From Agilicoccus flavus (GTDB lineage: Bacteria; Actinomycetota; Actinomycetes; Actinomycetales; Dermatophilaceae), in NCBI RefSeq assembly GCF_014857905.1, contig NZ_JACYXE010000004.1, forward strand, positions 248,001 through 312,000: a stretch of 64,000 nt of DNA. Direction: 5' to 3'. The translations under genes and the position numbers were made by a program. Below are positions 44,993 to 54,728 of this stretch, piece after piece. The first letter of the stretch is position 1; every line of letters starts with the position of its first letter. The notes under the pieces were generated by a model, which saw nothing but the letters and a program-made list of their open reading frames with translations, was not told the DNA's origin and did not search any database.

Positions 44993-47953
44993 ATGAGCGA
45001 GACCGCCGAACACCCGCATCGGTACACGGCCGAGACGGCCGACCGCCTCGAGCGCGCCTGGCAGGACCGCTGGGCGGCCGAGGGCACCTACGAGGCCCCC
45101 AACCCGGCCGGGCCGTGGGCCGCCCCCGCGGAGGTCGCCGAGCACGAGGCGGCCGGCAAGCTCCTCGTCCTCGACATGTTCCCCTACCCCTCGGGGCTCG
45201 GCCTGCACGTCGGGCACCCCCTGGGCTACATCGCGACCGACGTGTACGCGCGCTACCACCGCATGCGCGGCAAGAACGTCCTGCACTGCCTCGGCTACGA
45301 CGCCTTCGGCCTCCCGGCCGAGCAGTACGCCGTCCAGACCGGGCAGCACCCGCGGGTGACCACGGAAGAGAACATCGGCGTCATGCGCCGGCAGATCCGT
45401 CGCCTGGGCCTGGGGCACGACGACCGGCGCTCCATCTCGACGATCGACCCCGACTACTACCGCTGGACGCAGTGGATCTTCCTGCAGCTCTTCGAGTCCT
45501 GGTACGACGTCGACGCCCCGCGCCCGGACGGCGGGCGCGGCCGCGCCCGGCCGATCGGCGAGCTCGTCGCCGAGCTGGAGGCCGGCACCCGGGCCCTCGA
45601 GGGCGAATTCGCAGGGCGCGACTGGTCGGGCTTGTCGGCCGGCGAACGGTCGGACTACCTCGACGGCTTCCGGCTCACGTACCCGAGCGAGGCGCCCGTG
45701 AACTGGGCGCCGGGCCTCGGCACGGTCGTCGCCAACGAGGAGGTGACGAACGAGGGACGCACCGAGCGCGGGAACTTCCCGGTGTTCCGCAAGCGGCTGC
45801 GCCAGTGGAACATGCGGATCACCGCCTACGCCGACCGCCTCGCCGACGACCTCGACCGCGTCGACTGGCCCGAGAAGGTCAAGACGATGCAGCGCAACTG
45901 GATCGGCCGCAGCCACGGCGCGCGCGTCGACTTCGCCGCGCCGCGGGTCGACGGGTCCGGCGAGCAGACCTTGACCGTCTTCACGACCCGGCCCGACACG
46001 CTGTTCGGCGCCACGTTCATGGTCCTCGCCCCCGAGCACCCCGCGGTGGACGCGCTCGTCGCGGACGCGTGGCCGGAGGGCACCCGCCCGGAGTGGACCG
46101 GCGGCGCCGCGACCCCGGTCGACGCCGTCGGTGCCTACCGCGCCGCCGCGGCCCGCAAGAGCGACGTCGAGCGACAGATCGAGGACAAGACGAAGACCGG
46201 GGTCTTCACCGGGTCCTACGCCGTCAACCCGGTCGACTCCTCCCGCGTCCCGGTGTTCATCGGCGACTACGTGCTCATGGGCTACGGGACGGGCGCGATC
46301 ATGGCCGTCCCCGCGCACGACCAGCGCGACTTCGAGTTCGCCCTCCAGTTCGGGCTGCCGATCGTCGACGTCATCGCGCCGGCCGATGCCGAGGCCCGCG
46401 CGGCCTGGCCGGGGTCGGTCGCCGACGGCCGGGCCTTCACGGGGACGGGCGTCGCCATCGCCTCGGCGAACGACGACGTGAGCCTCGACGGGCTCGGCCT
46501 GACCGACGCCAAGGCCGCGATGATCGCGTGGCTGGAGCGCTCCGGCCACGGGACCGGGACGGTCAACTACCGGATGCGCGACTGGCTCTTCAGCCGACAG
46601 CGCTACTGGGGCGAGCCGTTCCCGATCGTCTACGACGAGGACGGCCGGGCGCACGCCCTGCCCGAGTCGATGTTGCCGCTCGAGCTGCCGGACGTGCCCG
46701 ACTACGCGCCGACGACGTTCGACCCTCAGGACGACTCGTCGGAGCCGCAGGCGCCCCTGTCGCGGGCCCGGGAGTGGGTCGCGGTCGACCTCGACCTCGG
46801 CGACGGGCGAGGCGTGCGGCGCTACCGCCGCGAGACGAACACCATGCCCAACTGGGCGGGCTCGTGCTGGTACTTCCTGCGCTACCTCGACCCCGCGAAC
46901 ACCGACGCGATCGTCGATCCCGTCAACGAGCGGTACTGGATGGGGCCGCACGCGCACCCCGTCGCCGGCGCGCCCGCCGGGACGCGCGACCCCGGCGGCG
47001 TCGATCTGTACGTGGGCGGTGTCGAGCACGCCGTGCTGCACCTGCTCTATGCGCGGTTCTGGCACAAGGTGCTCCACGACCTCGGCCACCTCGAGAGCGA
47101 GGAGCCGTTCCGGACGTACTTCTCGCAGGGGTACATCCAGGCCTTCGTCTACCGCGACCACCGCGGCCAGCCCGTTCCCGCGGCGGAGGTCGTGGAGGCA
47201 CCGGCGGCCGACGGGACGCCGGCCTTCACGTGGGAGGGGCAGCCCGTCACCCGCGAGATGGGCAAGATCGGCAAGTCGCTGAAGAACGGCGTCACGCCCG
47301 ACGAGATCTACGACGCCTACGGGGCCGACACGCTGCGGGTCTACGAGATGTCGATGGGGCCCCTCGAGCAGTCCAAGCTGTGGGAGACGCGCGCCATCGT
47401 CGGCGCGCAGCGCTTCCTGCAGCGGCTGTGGCGCAACGTCGTCGACGAGGACACGGGGCAGCTCCGAGTCGCCGACGCTCCCGCCGACGAGGCGACGCGG
47501 CGGCTGCTGCACCGGACCGTCGAGGCCGTCGGCACCGACTACGACCACCTGCGGTTCAACGTCGCGGTCGCCAAGCTCATCGAGCTGAACAACGCCCTGA
47601 CGAAGCTGCCCGCGCCGCCGCGGGAGATCGTCGAGCCGCTCGTCGCGATGGTGGGGCCGGTCGCTCCGCACATCGCCGAGGAGCTGTGGCACCGGCTGGG
47701 GCACGAGGGTTCGGTCGTGTGGGCGAGCTTCCCGGAGGTCGACCCGGCCTACCTCGTGCAGGAGACGGTGACCTGCGTCGTCCAGATCAAGGGGAAGGTG
47801 CGGGCACGGATCGAGGTCGCCGCCGACGTCGACGAGCAGACCCTGCAGGACGCCGCGCTCGCCGAGCCGCGGATCGCGGAGCTGCTCGCCGGTCAGAGCG
47901 TGCGCAAGGTCATCGTCCGCGCCCCGTCCCTCGTCAACGTCGTCACGGGCTGA
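44993..47953 (+). CDS. leuS: Leucyl-tRNA synthetase
   Basis: A 986-residue class Ia synthetase that charges tRNA-Leu, with the longer bacterial/actinobacterial form. The HIGH motif appears as HVGH at 72-75 after FPYPSGLGL; the editing domain has [20 protein letters not shown] and [16 protein letters not shown]; the KMSKS motif appears as KIGKS at 758-762. The ATG at 44993 is preferred to one 30 codons upstream because a purine-rich GAGGACGAG lies before it and the upstream part is not conserved-looking. degV follows with a 1-bp gap. Confidence 0.96.
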   Translation: MSETAEHPHRYTAETADRLERAWQDRWAAEGTYEAPNPAGPWAAPAEVAEHEAAGKLLVLDMFPYPSGLGLHVGHPLGYIATDVYARYHRMRGKNVLHCLGYDAFGLPAEQYAVQTGQHPRVTTEENIGVMRRQIRRLGLGHDDRRSISTIDPDYYRWTQWIFLQLFESWYDVDAPRPDGGRGRARPIGELVAELEAGTRALEGEFAGRDWSGLSAGERSDYLDGFRLTYPSEAPVNWAPGLGTVVANEEVTNEGRTERGNFPVFRKRLRQWNMRITAYADRLADDLDRVDWPEKVKTMQRNWIGRSHGARVDFAAPRVDGSGEQTLTVFTTRPDTLFGATFMVLAPEHPAVDALVADAWPEGTRPEWTGGAATPVDAVGAYRAAAARKSDVERQIEDKTKTGVFTGSYAVNPVDSSRVPVFIGDYVLMGYGTGAIMAVPAHDQRDFEFALQFGLPIVDVIAPADAEARAAWPGSVADGRAFTGTGVAIASANDDVSLDGLGLTDAKAAMIAWLERSGHGTGTVNYRMRDWLFSRQRYWGEPFPIVYDEDGRAHALPESMLPLELPDVPDYAPTTFDPQDDSSEPQAPLSRAREWVAVDLDLGDGRGVRRYRRETNTMPNWAGSCWYFLRYLDPANTDAIVDPVNERYWMGPHAHPVAGAPAGTRDPGGVDLYVGGVEHAVLHLLYARFWHKVLHDLGHLESEEPFRTYFSQGYIQAFVYRDHRGQPVPAAEVVEAPAADGTPAFTWEGQPVTREMGKIGKSLKNGVTPDEIYDAYGADTLRVYEMSMGPLEQSKLWETRAIVGAQRFLQRLWRNVVDEDTGQLRVADAPADEATRRLLHRTVEAVGTDYDHLRFNVAVAKLIELNNALTKLPAPPREIVEPLVAMVGPVAPHIAEELWHRLGHEGSVVWASFPEVDPAYLVQETVTCVVQIKGKVRARIEVAADVDEQTLQDAALAEPRIAELLAGQSVRKVIVRAPSLVNVVTG

Positions 47954-47954
47954 C

Positions 47955-48830
47955 GTGACCGGTTCGCTCGTCGTCGTCACCGACTCGACGGCCGGTCTCG
48001 CGGCGCCCGTCGCCGCCCGGGCCGGCGTCGAGGTCGTGCCCCTGCACGTCGTCGTCGGCGACGACGAGTTCACCGAGGGGGTCGACGTCGACCGGACCGC
48101 GCTGGCGGCGAGCCTGCGCAAGGGGCGGGTCAGCACGTCCCGCCCGTCCCCGCTCGCGTTCCTCACCCTGTACGAGCGGCTGGCGCAGGAGGGGGCCACG
48201 CGCATCGTGTCCGCCCACCTGTCGGCGCAGCTGTCCGGCACGTGTGAGGCAGCGCGGCTCGCGGCCCGCGTGGCGCCCGTGCCCGTCCGCGTCGTCGACA
48301 CCGGCTCCATCGCCCTCGCGCTCGGATACGCGGTGCTCGCCGGGGCCGAGGCGGCCCGGCGCGTGCCCGCCGGGGTCGAGGCGACGCAGGAGGAGGCCGC
48401 GGACGTCGCCGACCTCATCACGCGCCGGGCGGCGGCCTCTCAGGTGCTCGTGTACGTGCACACCCTCGAGTACCTGCGCCGGGGCGGCCGCATCGGGGCG
48501 GCCGCGAGCCTGCTCGGCGGCGCGCTGGCCGTCAAGCCGCTCGTGGCGCTCGTCGACGGCCACCTCGAGCCCGTCGAGAAGCTCCGGACCGCGTCCCGCG
48601 CCCTCGCCCGGCTCGTCGACCTCACGGTGCACGCCGCGACGGTGGCCCCGGGGCCGGTGCGGCTCGCCGTGCAGCACGTCGAGGCCGACGCGCGGGCGGC
48701 GTCCGTGGCCGCCGAACTGCGCGCCCACCTGCCGGGGGTCGAGGTCGAGGTGGCGGAGGTGACGGCCGTCGTCGGCGTCCACCTCGGCCCGGGAATGGTC
48801 GCGACGGTCGTCGCGCCGTCCACAGACTGA
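47955..48830 (+). CDS. DegV family fatty-acid-binding protein
   Basis: A 291-residue DegV protein: VVTDSTAGLAAPVAARAGVE at the N-terminus, GVDVDRTALAASLRKGRVSTSRPSP, and LEYLRRGGRIGAAASLLGG. DegV/FakB proteins bind a fatty acid; in Firmicutes FakB presents it to the kinase FakA. No fakA-like gene is nearby, so the role is open. It starts with GTG one base after the leuS stop and is likely co-transcribed with it. Confidence 0.9.
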   Translation: MTGSLVVVTDSTAGLAAPVAARAGVEVVPLHVVVGDDEFTEGVDVDRTALAASLRKGRVSTSRPSPLAFLTLYERLAQEGATRIVSAHLSAQLSGTCEAARLAARVAPVPVRVVDTGSIALALGYAVLAGAEAARRVPAGVEATQEEAADVADLITRRAAASQVLVYVHTLEYLRRGGRIGAAASLLGGALAVKPLVALVDGHLEPVEKLRTASRALARLVDLTVHAATVAPGPVRLAVQHVEADARAASVAAELRAHLPGVEVEVAEVTAVVGVHLGPGMVATVVAPSTD

Positions 48831-48902
48831 CGCCGGTCGGGGCCCGCCCCGCGTCCTCCACCGACCCGCCCGGGACGACCCGGCCCCGCACGCCGTCCTC
48901 CC

Positions 48903-48908
48903 TAGCGT
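48903..48908 (+). promoter_or_regulatory. -10 hexamer of comEA (leaderless layout)
   Basis: TAGCGT ends 6 nt before the comEA ATG at 48915. Confidence 0.5.
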
Positions 48909-48914
48909 GGCGGC

Positions 48915-49997
48915 ATGCCCCGACCCGTGACGCCCGACGACCGTCTGGCCGCCCTCCTCGCCCGCGCCGACGACGACCTCGACGACGACTGGTCGGACGA
49001 GCAGAGCGACGCGGGCGACGCGTGGCCGGGCGACGACGAGGCCCCCACCGAGGCCATCCCGGTGACCCGGCCCCGCGGTCGCGGGCCCGGCGACGGTGAG
49101 CGCGCCCCGACCGGGGGTCCACCGGGCGAGGGGGACTGCCCGCGGCTCCTCACCCTGCCCTCCGGTCTGCAGGGGGCGCGGACGCGCCCGGCCCGCTGGG
49201 CCGTCGTCGGACTGGTCTCCGTTCTCGTGCTCGTCGCGGGAGGTGTCGGCGCCTGGGCCCTGTGGACCCGCGCCGGCCTGGGTCCGCAGCCCGGCGCGGC
49301 GCCCACCGCGACCGCGCCGGGGTCGGTCGTGTCGGTGCCCACCCGCACGGCGCCGCCCGCCGGGTTCGGCGGCTCCGCGGCGGAGACAGGGCGAGTGGCG
49401 GGCCCCTCCGGGTCGGCGGCCCCGGCCGGCGCCCCGCCGTCGGCGCCCGCGGTGGCCGGCGGAGCGGGCGGGTCCGCGACGGCGGCAGGTGGGCCCGCGT
49501 ACGTCCACGTCGTCGGGGCCGTACGACGCCCGGGCGTCGTGTCCGTGGGCCCCAGCGCCCGCGTCGTCGACGCCGTCACGAAGGCGGGGGGACCCTTGCC
49601 CAACGCCGACCTGGCCACGGTCAACCTCGCCCGGGCGGTCGTCGACGGTGAACAGGTCGTCGTCGCGGTCCGCGGGGCCCGCGCCGCCGGCGCGGCTGCG
49701 GCGCCGCCACCGGCCGGCGGCGCGGCGGGGGCGCCCTCGGTCCCGGCCGGTCCGGCGCCCGGGTCCGCGGACGGCGGCGCCGGTGGCGGGACGCGCCCTC
49801 CCGCCGCGCCCGTCGACCTCAACACCGCCGACCTCGCCACGCTCGACACCCTGCCGGGGGTGGGGCCGGTCCTCGCCCGCCGCATCGTCGACTGGCGGAG
49901 CGCCCACGGCCGGTTCACCTCGGTCGAGCAGCTCGGTGACGTCGAGGGGGTCGGAGACAAGACCCTGCAGGAGCTGACGCCATTGGTGCGGGTGTGA
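48915..49997 (+). CDS. comEA: ComEA-like DNA-binding competence protein
   Basis: A 360-residue membrane-anchored protein. An acidic N-terminus is followed by one helix (about 95-118, WAVVGLVSVLVLVAGGVGAW), a long Pro/Ala/Gly stretch, an SLBB domain (about 196-252, YVHVVGAVRRPGVVSVGP) and a helix-hairpin-helix domain at the end (about 299-360, VDLNTADLATLDTLPGVGPV). ComEA binds incoming double-stranded DNA outside the membrane. It overlaps comEC by 4 bp (GTGA). Transformation has not been shown in most actinomycetes that carry this pair. Confidence 0.9.
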   Translation: MPRPVTPDDRLAALLARADDDLDDDWSDEQSDAGDAWPGDDEAPTEAIPVTRPRGRGPGDGERAPTGGPPGEGDCPRLLTLPSGLQGARTRPARWAVVGLVSVLVLVAGGVGAWALWTRAGLGPQPGAAPTATAPGSVVSVPTRTAPPAGFGGSAAETGRVAGPSGSAAPAGAPPSAPAVAGGAGGSATAAGGPAYVHVVGAVRRPGVVSVGPSARVVDAVTKAGGPLPNADLATVNLARAVVDGEQVVVAVRGARAAGAAAAPPPAGGAAGAPSVPAGPAPGSADGGAGGGTRPPAAPVDLNTADLATLDTLPGVGPVLARRIVDWRSAHGRFTSVEQLGDVEGVGDKTLQELTPLVRV

Positions 49998-52597
49998 GGT
50001 CGCCCGGCGCCCCGCCCGACGGGCCGCAGACGGGGCGGGCGGGCGTCCCGGCGGCCCGCGAGGCGACGCGGGTACGGACGCGGGGGGCCCGGGGGTCGTC
50101 CGGCGTCGACGGACCCGCCGGGGGAGGGCGGCCCGCGCCGCCGGCGGACCTGCGGTTGGCGCTGCCGGCCGCCGTCGCGTGGATCGCGCTCGCCGTTCTC
50201 CTCCCGGTTCCCGCCGCCGGCAAGCTGGCGGCCGCCGGCGGCGCCGCCCTCGTCGCGGCGGCCGTGCTCGTCGCCCGGTTCGGGCCCCGGTCCGTGCCCC
50301 GGCCCGTGGCACGGTGCGGGGGGCGGCGGGCGCCCGTGAGCCTGGGGGCAGGGGCCGCCGTCGTCGCGGTCGTCCTGTCCGTCGCCGCCGCCCACCAGGT
50401 CGTCCGGGCACCCGGGCCACTCAGCGCCGCGATGGGGGGTCGGGCCTCGGTCGTGCTCACCGGCACCGTCGAATCCGACCCGCGCAGCCTGCCGGTGGAC
50501 GCCGCCCACCCGCGACCTCGGACCGTCGTCCGGCTGCTCGCGCGCGAGGTCGACAGGCCCGGGGGCGCCGCGGCCGTCCGCACCCCGGTCCTGCTCGTCG
50601 GGTCCGGCCCCCGCGCGCGCGACCTCCTCGGCGTGCACTTCTGGGAGCGCGTGCGCGTGCGCGTGCGGTTGAGCGCCGCGCAACCGGGCGACGACGTCGA
50701 GGCCGTCGCCCTCGTCGCCGGACAGGTCGAGGTCGTCGCCCGGGCCGGCGCCGTCGCGGCCGCGACCGAGCACGTCCGGGGCCGGATGAGGGAGGCCGTC
50801 GACGGGCTCCCGGCGGATCCGCGCGGACTGGTCCCCGCCCTCGTCATCGGCGACCGCAGCCTGACCCCGCCGGACCTCACCGCGGACCTCACGGTGACCG
50901 GCATGTCGCACCTGTCCGCCGTCAGCGGCAGCAACATCTCGATCATCCTCGGCGGCGTGCTTGTCCTGCTCCGGGTGGTCGGCGCCCCGCGCCGGACGCG
51001 TCCGGTGCTGGGCGGCCTCGCCCTCCTCGGGTTCGTCGCCCTCGCCCGGCCGGACCCCAGCGTGCTTCGCGCCGCCGTCATGGGCGCGGTCGGACTGATC
51101 GGGCTGGCCCGGTCCCGGCGGTCCGCGGGCCTGCCCGCGCTGGGCGCGGCCGTCATCGTCCTCCTCCTGTGGGACCCGTGGCTGGCCCGCGCGTACGGGT
51201 TCGCGCTGTCGGTCCTCGCCACAGCCGGCCTGCTCCTGTTCGCCCGGCCGTGGGCCGACGCCATCGCCGGCGTCCTGCCGGCCCGGCTGCGCCTGCTCGG
51301 GGAGGCCACCGCCGTCCCCCTCGTGGCGGGCCTCGTCACCGCCCCGGTGGTGGTCCTGCTCTCGGGCAGCGTGTCCGTCGTGTCCGTCGTCGCCAACCTC
51401 GTGGCGGCACCGCTCGTCGCCCCCGCCACCATCGCCGGCGCCGCGGCCGCGGTCGGGGCCGCGGCGTGGGTGCCCGCCGGTGCGGTGGCGGCCTGGGTGG
51501 CGGCGCTCCCGGCCTGGGGGATCGCCGCGGTGGCCCGCGGCTGCGCCGACGTGCCCTTCGGGGCGCTGCCGTGGCGCGGCGACGCGCTCGGGGCGGGGGG
51601 ACTCGCGACCATCCTCGTCGGCGCGCTCCTGTGCGCCCCCTGGTCGGCCTGGGCGGGGCGTCGACTCGCGGCGCGGGTGGCCGGCGCCGGACCGAGCCGC
51701 CCGCCTCGGTCCGGCGCCGGAGAGGGCCCCCGGCGCCGGCGACGGGTCGGGTGCGCGGTGGCCGTCGCGGCGCTCCTGGCCGTCGTCCTCGGGCTGCTGT
51801 TCGTCGGGCGGCCGCAGCGCCTGGAGGACTGGCGGTTCGCGGCGTGCGACGTGGGCCAGGGCGACGCGCTCGTCCTGTCGACCTCACCCGGGCACGCCGT
51901 CGTCGTCGACGCGGGCCCCGACGCCGACCGGGTCGACGCGTGCCTGACGGATCTGAGGGTGCGCGAGGTCGACGCGCTCGTTCTCACCCACTTCCACGCG
52001 GATCACGTCGCGGGTGTCGGCGGGGTGTCCCGCGGCCGCCCCGTGCGGGCCCTCTTCGTGACGCCCGTCCCGGAGCCCGCGGAGAGCGCCCGCGACGTGG
52101 CGAGGTGGGCGGCTCCGCTGGGCCTGACGAGCGTGCCGCTCGTCCGCGGGGACGAGCTCGCCCTCGGGCCGGTCCGCGCCCGGGTCCTCTCACCCGATCA
52201 CCGGCCGGAGGAGGGCAGCGTGCCCAACAACGCCAGCGTCGTCCTCGACGTCTCCACCGACGGGATGCGGATGCTCCTGCTCGGCGACGTGGAGCGGGAG
52301 ACCGGCCGGGCGGTCGTCGAGCAGGTGGCCGCGTCGGCGGACCGGCGCCCGATCGACGTCCTCAAGGTGGCCCACCACGGGTCCGCGAACCTCGACCCCC
52401 GGCTCGTCACCGCCGTGCACGCTCCGCTGGCGGTCGTCAGCGTGGGCGTCGGGAACAACTACGGGCACCCCGCACCGTCGACGCTGCGCCTGCTCGCCTC
52501 GGCCGGGTCCCGCGTCCTGCGCACCGACGTCGACGGGCAGGTCCGCATCGGGCGGGACGCGTCCGGCTACCTCGTGGGCACGTCCGGGCCCGGGTGA
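49994..52597 (+). CDS. comEC: ComEC/Rec2 DNA-uptake channel
   Basis: An 867-residue polytopic protein. An N-terminal soluble domain (DUF4131 type) between early helices is followed by the ComEC channel domain (MSHLSAVSGSNISIILGGVL and the following helices). The C-terminal metallo-beta-lactamase domain has HFHADH (His666 to His671) and a later KVAHHGSANLD. ComEC passes single-stranded DNA through the membrane. The start lies inside the comEA stop, so the two are coupled. The other parts of a competence machine (pilus, ComFA) are not in the window. Confidence 0.92.
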   Translation: MRSPGAPPDGPQTGRAGVPAAREATRVRTRGARGSSGVDGPAGGGRPAPPADLRLALPAAVAWIALAVLLPVPAAGKLAAAGGAALVAAAVLVARFGPRSVPRPVARCGGRRAPVSLGAGAAVVAVVLSVAAAHQVVRAPGPLSAAMGGRASVVLTGTVESDPRSLPVDAAHPRPRTVVRLLAREVDRPGGAAAVRTPVLLVGSGPRARDLLGVHFWERVRVRVRLSAAQPGDDVEAVALVAGQVEVVARAGAVAAATEHVRGRMREAVDGLPADPRGLVPALVIGDRSLTPPDLTADLTVTGMSHLSAVSGSNISIILGGVLVLLRVVGAPRRTRPVLGGLALLGFVALARPDPSVLRAAVMGAVGLIGLARSRRSAGLPALGAAVIVLLLWDPWLARAYGFALSVLATAGLLLFARPWADAIAGVLPARLRLLGEATAVPLVAGLVTAPVVVLLSGSVSVVSVVANLVAAPLVAPATIAGAAAAVGAAAWVPAGAVAAWVAALPAWGIAAVARGCADVPFGALPWRGDALGAGGLATILVGALLCAPWSAWAGRRLAARVAGAGPSRPPRSGAGEGPRRRRRVGCAVAVAALLAVVLGLLFVGRPQRLEDWRFAACDVGQGDALVLSTSPGHAVVVDAGPDADRVDACLTDLRVREVDALVLTHFHADHVAGVGGVSRGRPVRALFVTPVPEPAESARDVARWAAPLGLTSVPLVRGDELALGPVRARVLSPDHRPEEGSVPNNASVVLDVSTDGMRMLLLGDVERETGRAVVEQVAASADRRPIDVLKVAHHGSANLDPRLVTAVHAPLAVVSVGVGNNYGHPAPSTLRLLASAGSRVLRTDVDGQVRIGRDASGYLVGTSGPG

Positions 52598-52616
52598 TCG
52601 TGATCGTCGGGCCGGA

Positions 52617-53552
52617 TCAGGCCCGGCAGGGGCCTCCGCCGGCGCGCATCGCCGACGCGCGCAGGCACAACGCGGACAGGGTGGCGGCGACGGCGGGCAC
52701 CCGTTGCAGGTCGGGAGTCGTCACGGCGTACACCGTCCGACGCGAGCTCGGGCGGATCGGGACGGCGACGACGTCCGGGTGGGGGGTGTTCTCGAGGATG
52801 AGGTCGGCGATCACCGCGATGCCCAGGCCCGCCGCGATGAAGCTGAGGATCGCCACGTAGTCCTCGGTCTCGTAGGCCACCTTCGGCGTGAAGCCCGCGA
52901 CGGAACACAGCTGCAACAGGTGACCTCGGCAGCGCGGGCACCCGGCGATCCAGTCCTCGTCGGCCAGGTCCGCGAGGTCGATGACGTCGCGCGACGCGAG
53001 CGGGTGGTCGCGGGGGAGGGCGAGGAGCACGTCGTCCTCGAGCAGCGGGGAGACGACGAAGTTCTCGAGGCTCTCCTCGCCCCGGCCGACGTCCGTCCCG
53101 TCGTAGGAGAAGGCCACGGCGATGTCGCATTCGCCCGCCCGCAGCGCCGCCAACGACTCGGGCGGCTCGGCCTCGGTGAAGGTGACCGCCACGCCGGGGA
53201 ACTCGCGCCGGACCTGGGCGAGTGCCTGCGGCACCACGGTCGAGGACGACGACGGGAACGCCATGAGCCGGACCCGGCCCGAGCGCAGGCCGGCGATCGA
53301 GGCGATCTCCTCCTCGGCCGCGTCGAGCGCGGTCAGCACCGTCGTCGCGTACCGGGCGAGCACCTGACCCGCCTCCGTCAGGCGCACCGTCCGGCCCACC
53401 CGCTCCACGAGGGCCGTGCCGGTGCGCTGCTCGAGCCGCCGCACCATCTGCGACACGGCGGGCTGGCTGTAGCCGAGGGACAGGGCCGCCGCCGTGAAGC
53501 TGCCCTCGTCGGCGATGGCACGCATCACGCGGAAACCCGCCGTATCGATCAT
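52617..53552 (-). CDS. LysR-family transcriptional regulator
   Basis: A 311-residue LysR regulator. The winged helix-turn-helix is at about 1-62 (AIADEGSFTAAALSLGYSQP and AVSQMVRRLEQRTG), followed by the linker helix and the two-part effector domain (GECDIAVAFSYDG, LLALPRDHPLASRD, GLGIAVIAD). The effector and target are unknown; it sits between comEC and lexA with no divergent partner. The ATG at 53552 is chosen because a TATGCT -10 element ends 7 nt before it. Confidence 0.9.
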   Translation of the reverse strand: MIDTAGFRVMRAIADEGSFTAAALSLGYSQPAVSQMVRRLEQRTGTALVERVGRTVRLTEAGQVLARYATTVLTALDAAEEEIASIAGLRSGRVRLMAFPSSSSTVVPQALAQVRREFPGVAVTFTEAEPPESLAALRAGECDIAVAFSYDGTDVGRGEESLENFVVSPLLEDDVLLALPRDHPLASRDVIDLADLADEDWIAGCPRCRGHLLQLCSVAGFTPKVAYETEDYVAILSFIAAGLGIAVIADLILENTPHPDVVAVPIRPSSRRTVYAVTTPDLQRVPAVAATLSALCLRASAMRAGGGPCRA

Positions 53553-53559
53553 GGGGAAA

Positions 53560-53565
53560 AGCATA
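53560..53565 (-). promoter_or_regulatory. -10 hexamer of the LysR gene
   Basis: On the minus strand TATGCT ends 7 nt before the ATG at 53552. The rest of the gap up to the lexA stop (53566-53694) shows nothing. Confidence 0.5.
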
Positions 53566-53694
53566 ACGTCCGGTTACCGTCCGGGCGCGCCCGACCGACG
53601 CGAACGCGCGCCGTGGACCGACGGCGCGTCCGACCTGACCCGCTCGAGAGGCGACCGTGCCGGCCGTGCCGACCGAGCGGGGCGGCCCGGCTCG

Positions 53695-54396
53695 TCAGAC
53701 GCGCCGGAGCACCGCCGTCACGCGGCCGAGGATGCTCGCGTGCGTGCCGTCGATGGGCTCGTACGCGTCGTTGTGCGGCAGGAGCCAGACGTGGCCGGAC
53801 GCGTCGCGCTTGAACGTCTTCACGGTCGCCTCGTGGTCGAGCATGGCCGCGACGATGTCGCCGTTGTCCGCGGTGGGCTGCTGGCGCACGACGACCCAGT
53901 CGCCGTCGCAGATCGCGGCGTCCACCATCGAGTCGCCCGCCACCTTGAGAAGGAACAGCTCGCCGTCGCCGACGATCTGCCGCGGGAGGGGGAAGACGTC
54001 CTCCACGACCTCGTCGGCGGTGATCGGCACGCCGGCGGCGATCCGGCCGAGGACCGGCACGTAGGAGGGGCTGGGGCGGGCGTCGCCGACCCCGGTCTCG
54101 TCGACGTGGGCCTCGGGTGCGGGCGTGGCGTCCGGCGGGGTGATGACTTCGATGGCGCGCGGCCGGTTCGGGTCCTTGCGCAGATAGCCCTTCCGCTCGA
54201 GCGCGGAGAGCTGATGCGCCACGCTGCTCGGGCTCGTCAGGCCGACCGCGTCGCCGATCTCGCGCAGGCTCGGCGGGTACCCGCGGCGCTCGACCGAGGC
54301 CCGGATGACCTGCAGCACCTTCTTCTGGCGGCCGGTGAGCACCGTCGGGCGACGGGTGGGCTCGGGCAGCTCGTGGACGTTGGAGATCTCGGCCAT
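53695..54396 (-). CDS. lexA: SOS repressor LexA
   Basis: A 233-residue repressor. The winged helix (about 18-80) has [21 protein letters not shown] and the RPRAIEV end. The latent protease has the cleavage bond Ala121-Gly122 (GRIAAGVPI), the nucleophile Ser156 (AGDSMVDA) and the general base Lys193 (EATVKTFK). RecA filaments trigger the cut. A low-complexity Pro/Ala linker lies at 87-110. It is divergent from a LysM gene across a shared SOS box. Confidence 0.97.
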   Translation of the reverse strand: MAEISNVHELPEPTRRPTVLTGRQKKVLQVIRASVERRGYPPSLREIGDAVGLTSPSSVAHQLSALERKGYLRKDPNRPRAIEVITPPDATPAPEAHVDETGVGDARPSPSYVPVLGRIAAGVPITADEVVEDVFPLPRQIVGDGELFLLKVAGDSMVDAAICDGDWVVVRQQPTADNGDIVAAMLDHEATVKTFKRDASGHVWLLPHNDAYEPIDGTHASILGRVTAVLRRV

Positions 54397-54485
54397 CGTC
54401 GCTCCTCTCGGGACCCGGCCCCCGGGGAGCCGATCCGCTGCCCCGGGGCGTCCGGCTGCCCCGGCCGCGGGCGGATCCGGCGACC

Positions 54486-54508
54486 TTGTCGGTGGTGGGT
54501 GCTTGTGT
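54486..54508 (+). promoter_or_regulatory. RecA-NDp-like motif in the lexA/divS gap
   Basis: TTGTCGGTG (54486-54494), 8 nt, TTGTGT (54503-54508). The first part is identical to the recA copy and even the flank GGCGACC is shared, but the -10 fits TANNNT only in part (TTGTGT). It points toward the LysM gene and would give a leader of about 210 nt. Confidence 0.5.
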
Positions 54509-54522
54509 GTTCCTACGCCGCC

Positions 54523-54563
54523 AGTCTAGGGCCCCCCGATCGCCTGTTCAAACATGTGTTCGA
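54523..54563 (-). promoter_or_regulatory. lexA promoter with SOS box
   Basis: On the minus strand TGAACA (54551-54546), 17 nt, TAGACT (54528-54523) is a good promoter for lexA, with a leader of about 120 nt. The LexA site TCAAACATGTGTTCGA (54548-54563) covers the -35 and so allows self-repression. Confidence 0.8.
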
Positions 54564-54620
54564 GGGTGTCGCGCGGCGGGTTCACGGGCCGCGGCGCGTG
54601 GATCCGCTCCGGACGCGGTG

Positions 54621-54650
54621 TGGACAAGCGTTCGACGTCGTGGTCATAAT
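54621..54650 (+). promoter_or_regulatory. Promoter of the LysM gene
   Basis: TGGACA (54621-54626), 18 nt, CATAAT (54645-54650), about 80 nt before the ATG. It lies about 60 bp downstream of the SOS box. The 332-bp gap between lexA and this gene thus holds the SOS box, the NDp-like motif and two promoters. Confidence 0.55.
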
Positions 54651-54728
54651 CGGACAGACGTACGATCGCACACAGTTTCGACCGCACCCGCTTTGCCGGG
54701 TCCGGTCGACGAGGAGATGGAGGTCGAC

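Noticed and set aside
44123-48421. A 1432-residue open frame on the minus strand opposite holA, rpsT and leuS
   Set aside because: It runs across three conserved genes and gaps with biased composition; no family pattern.
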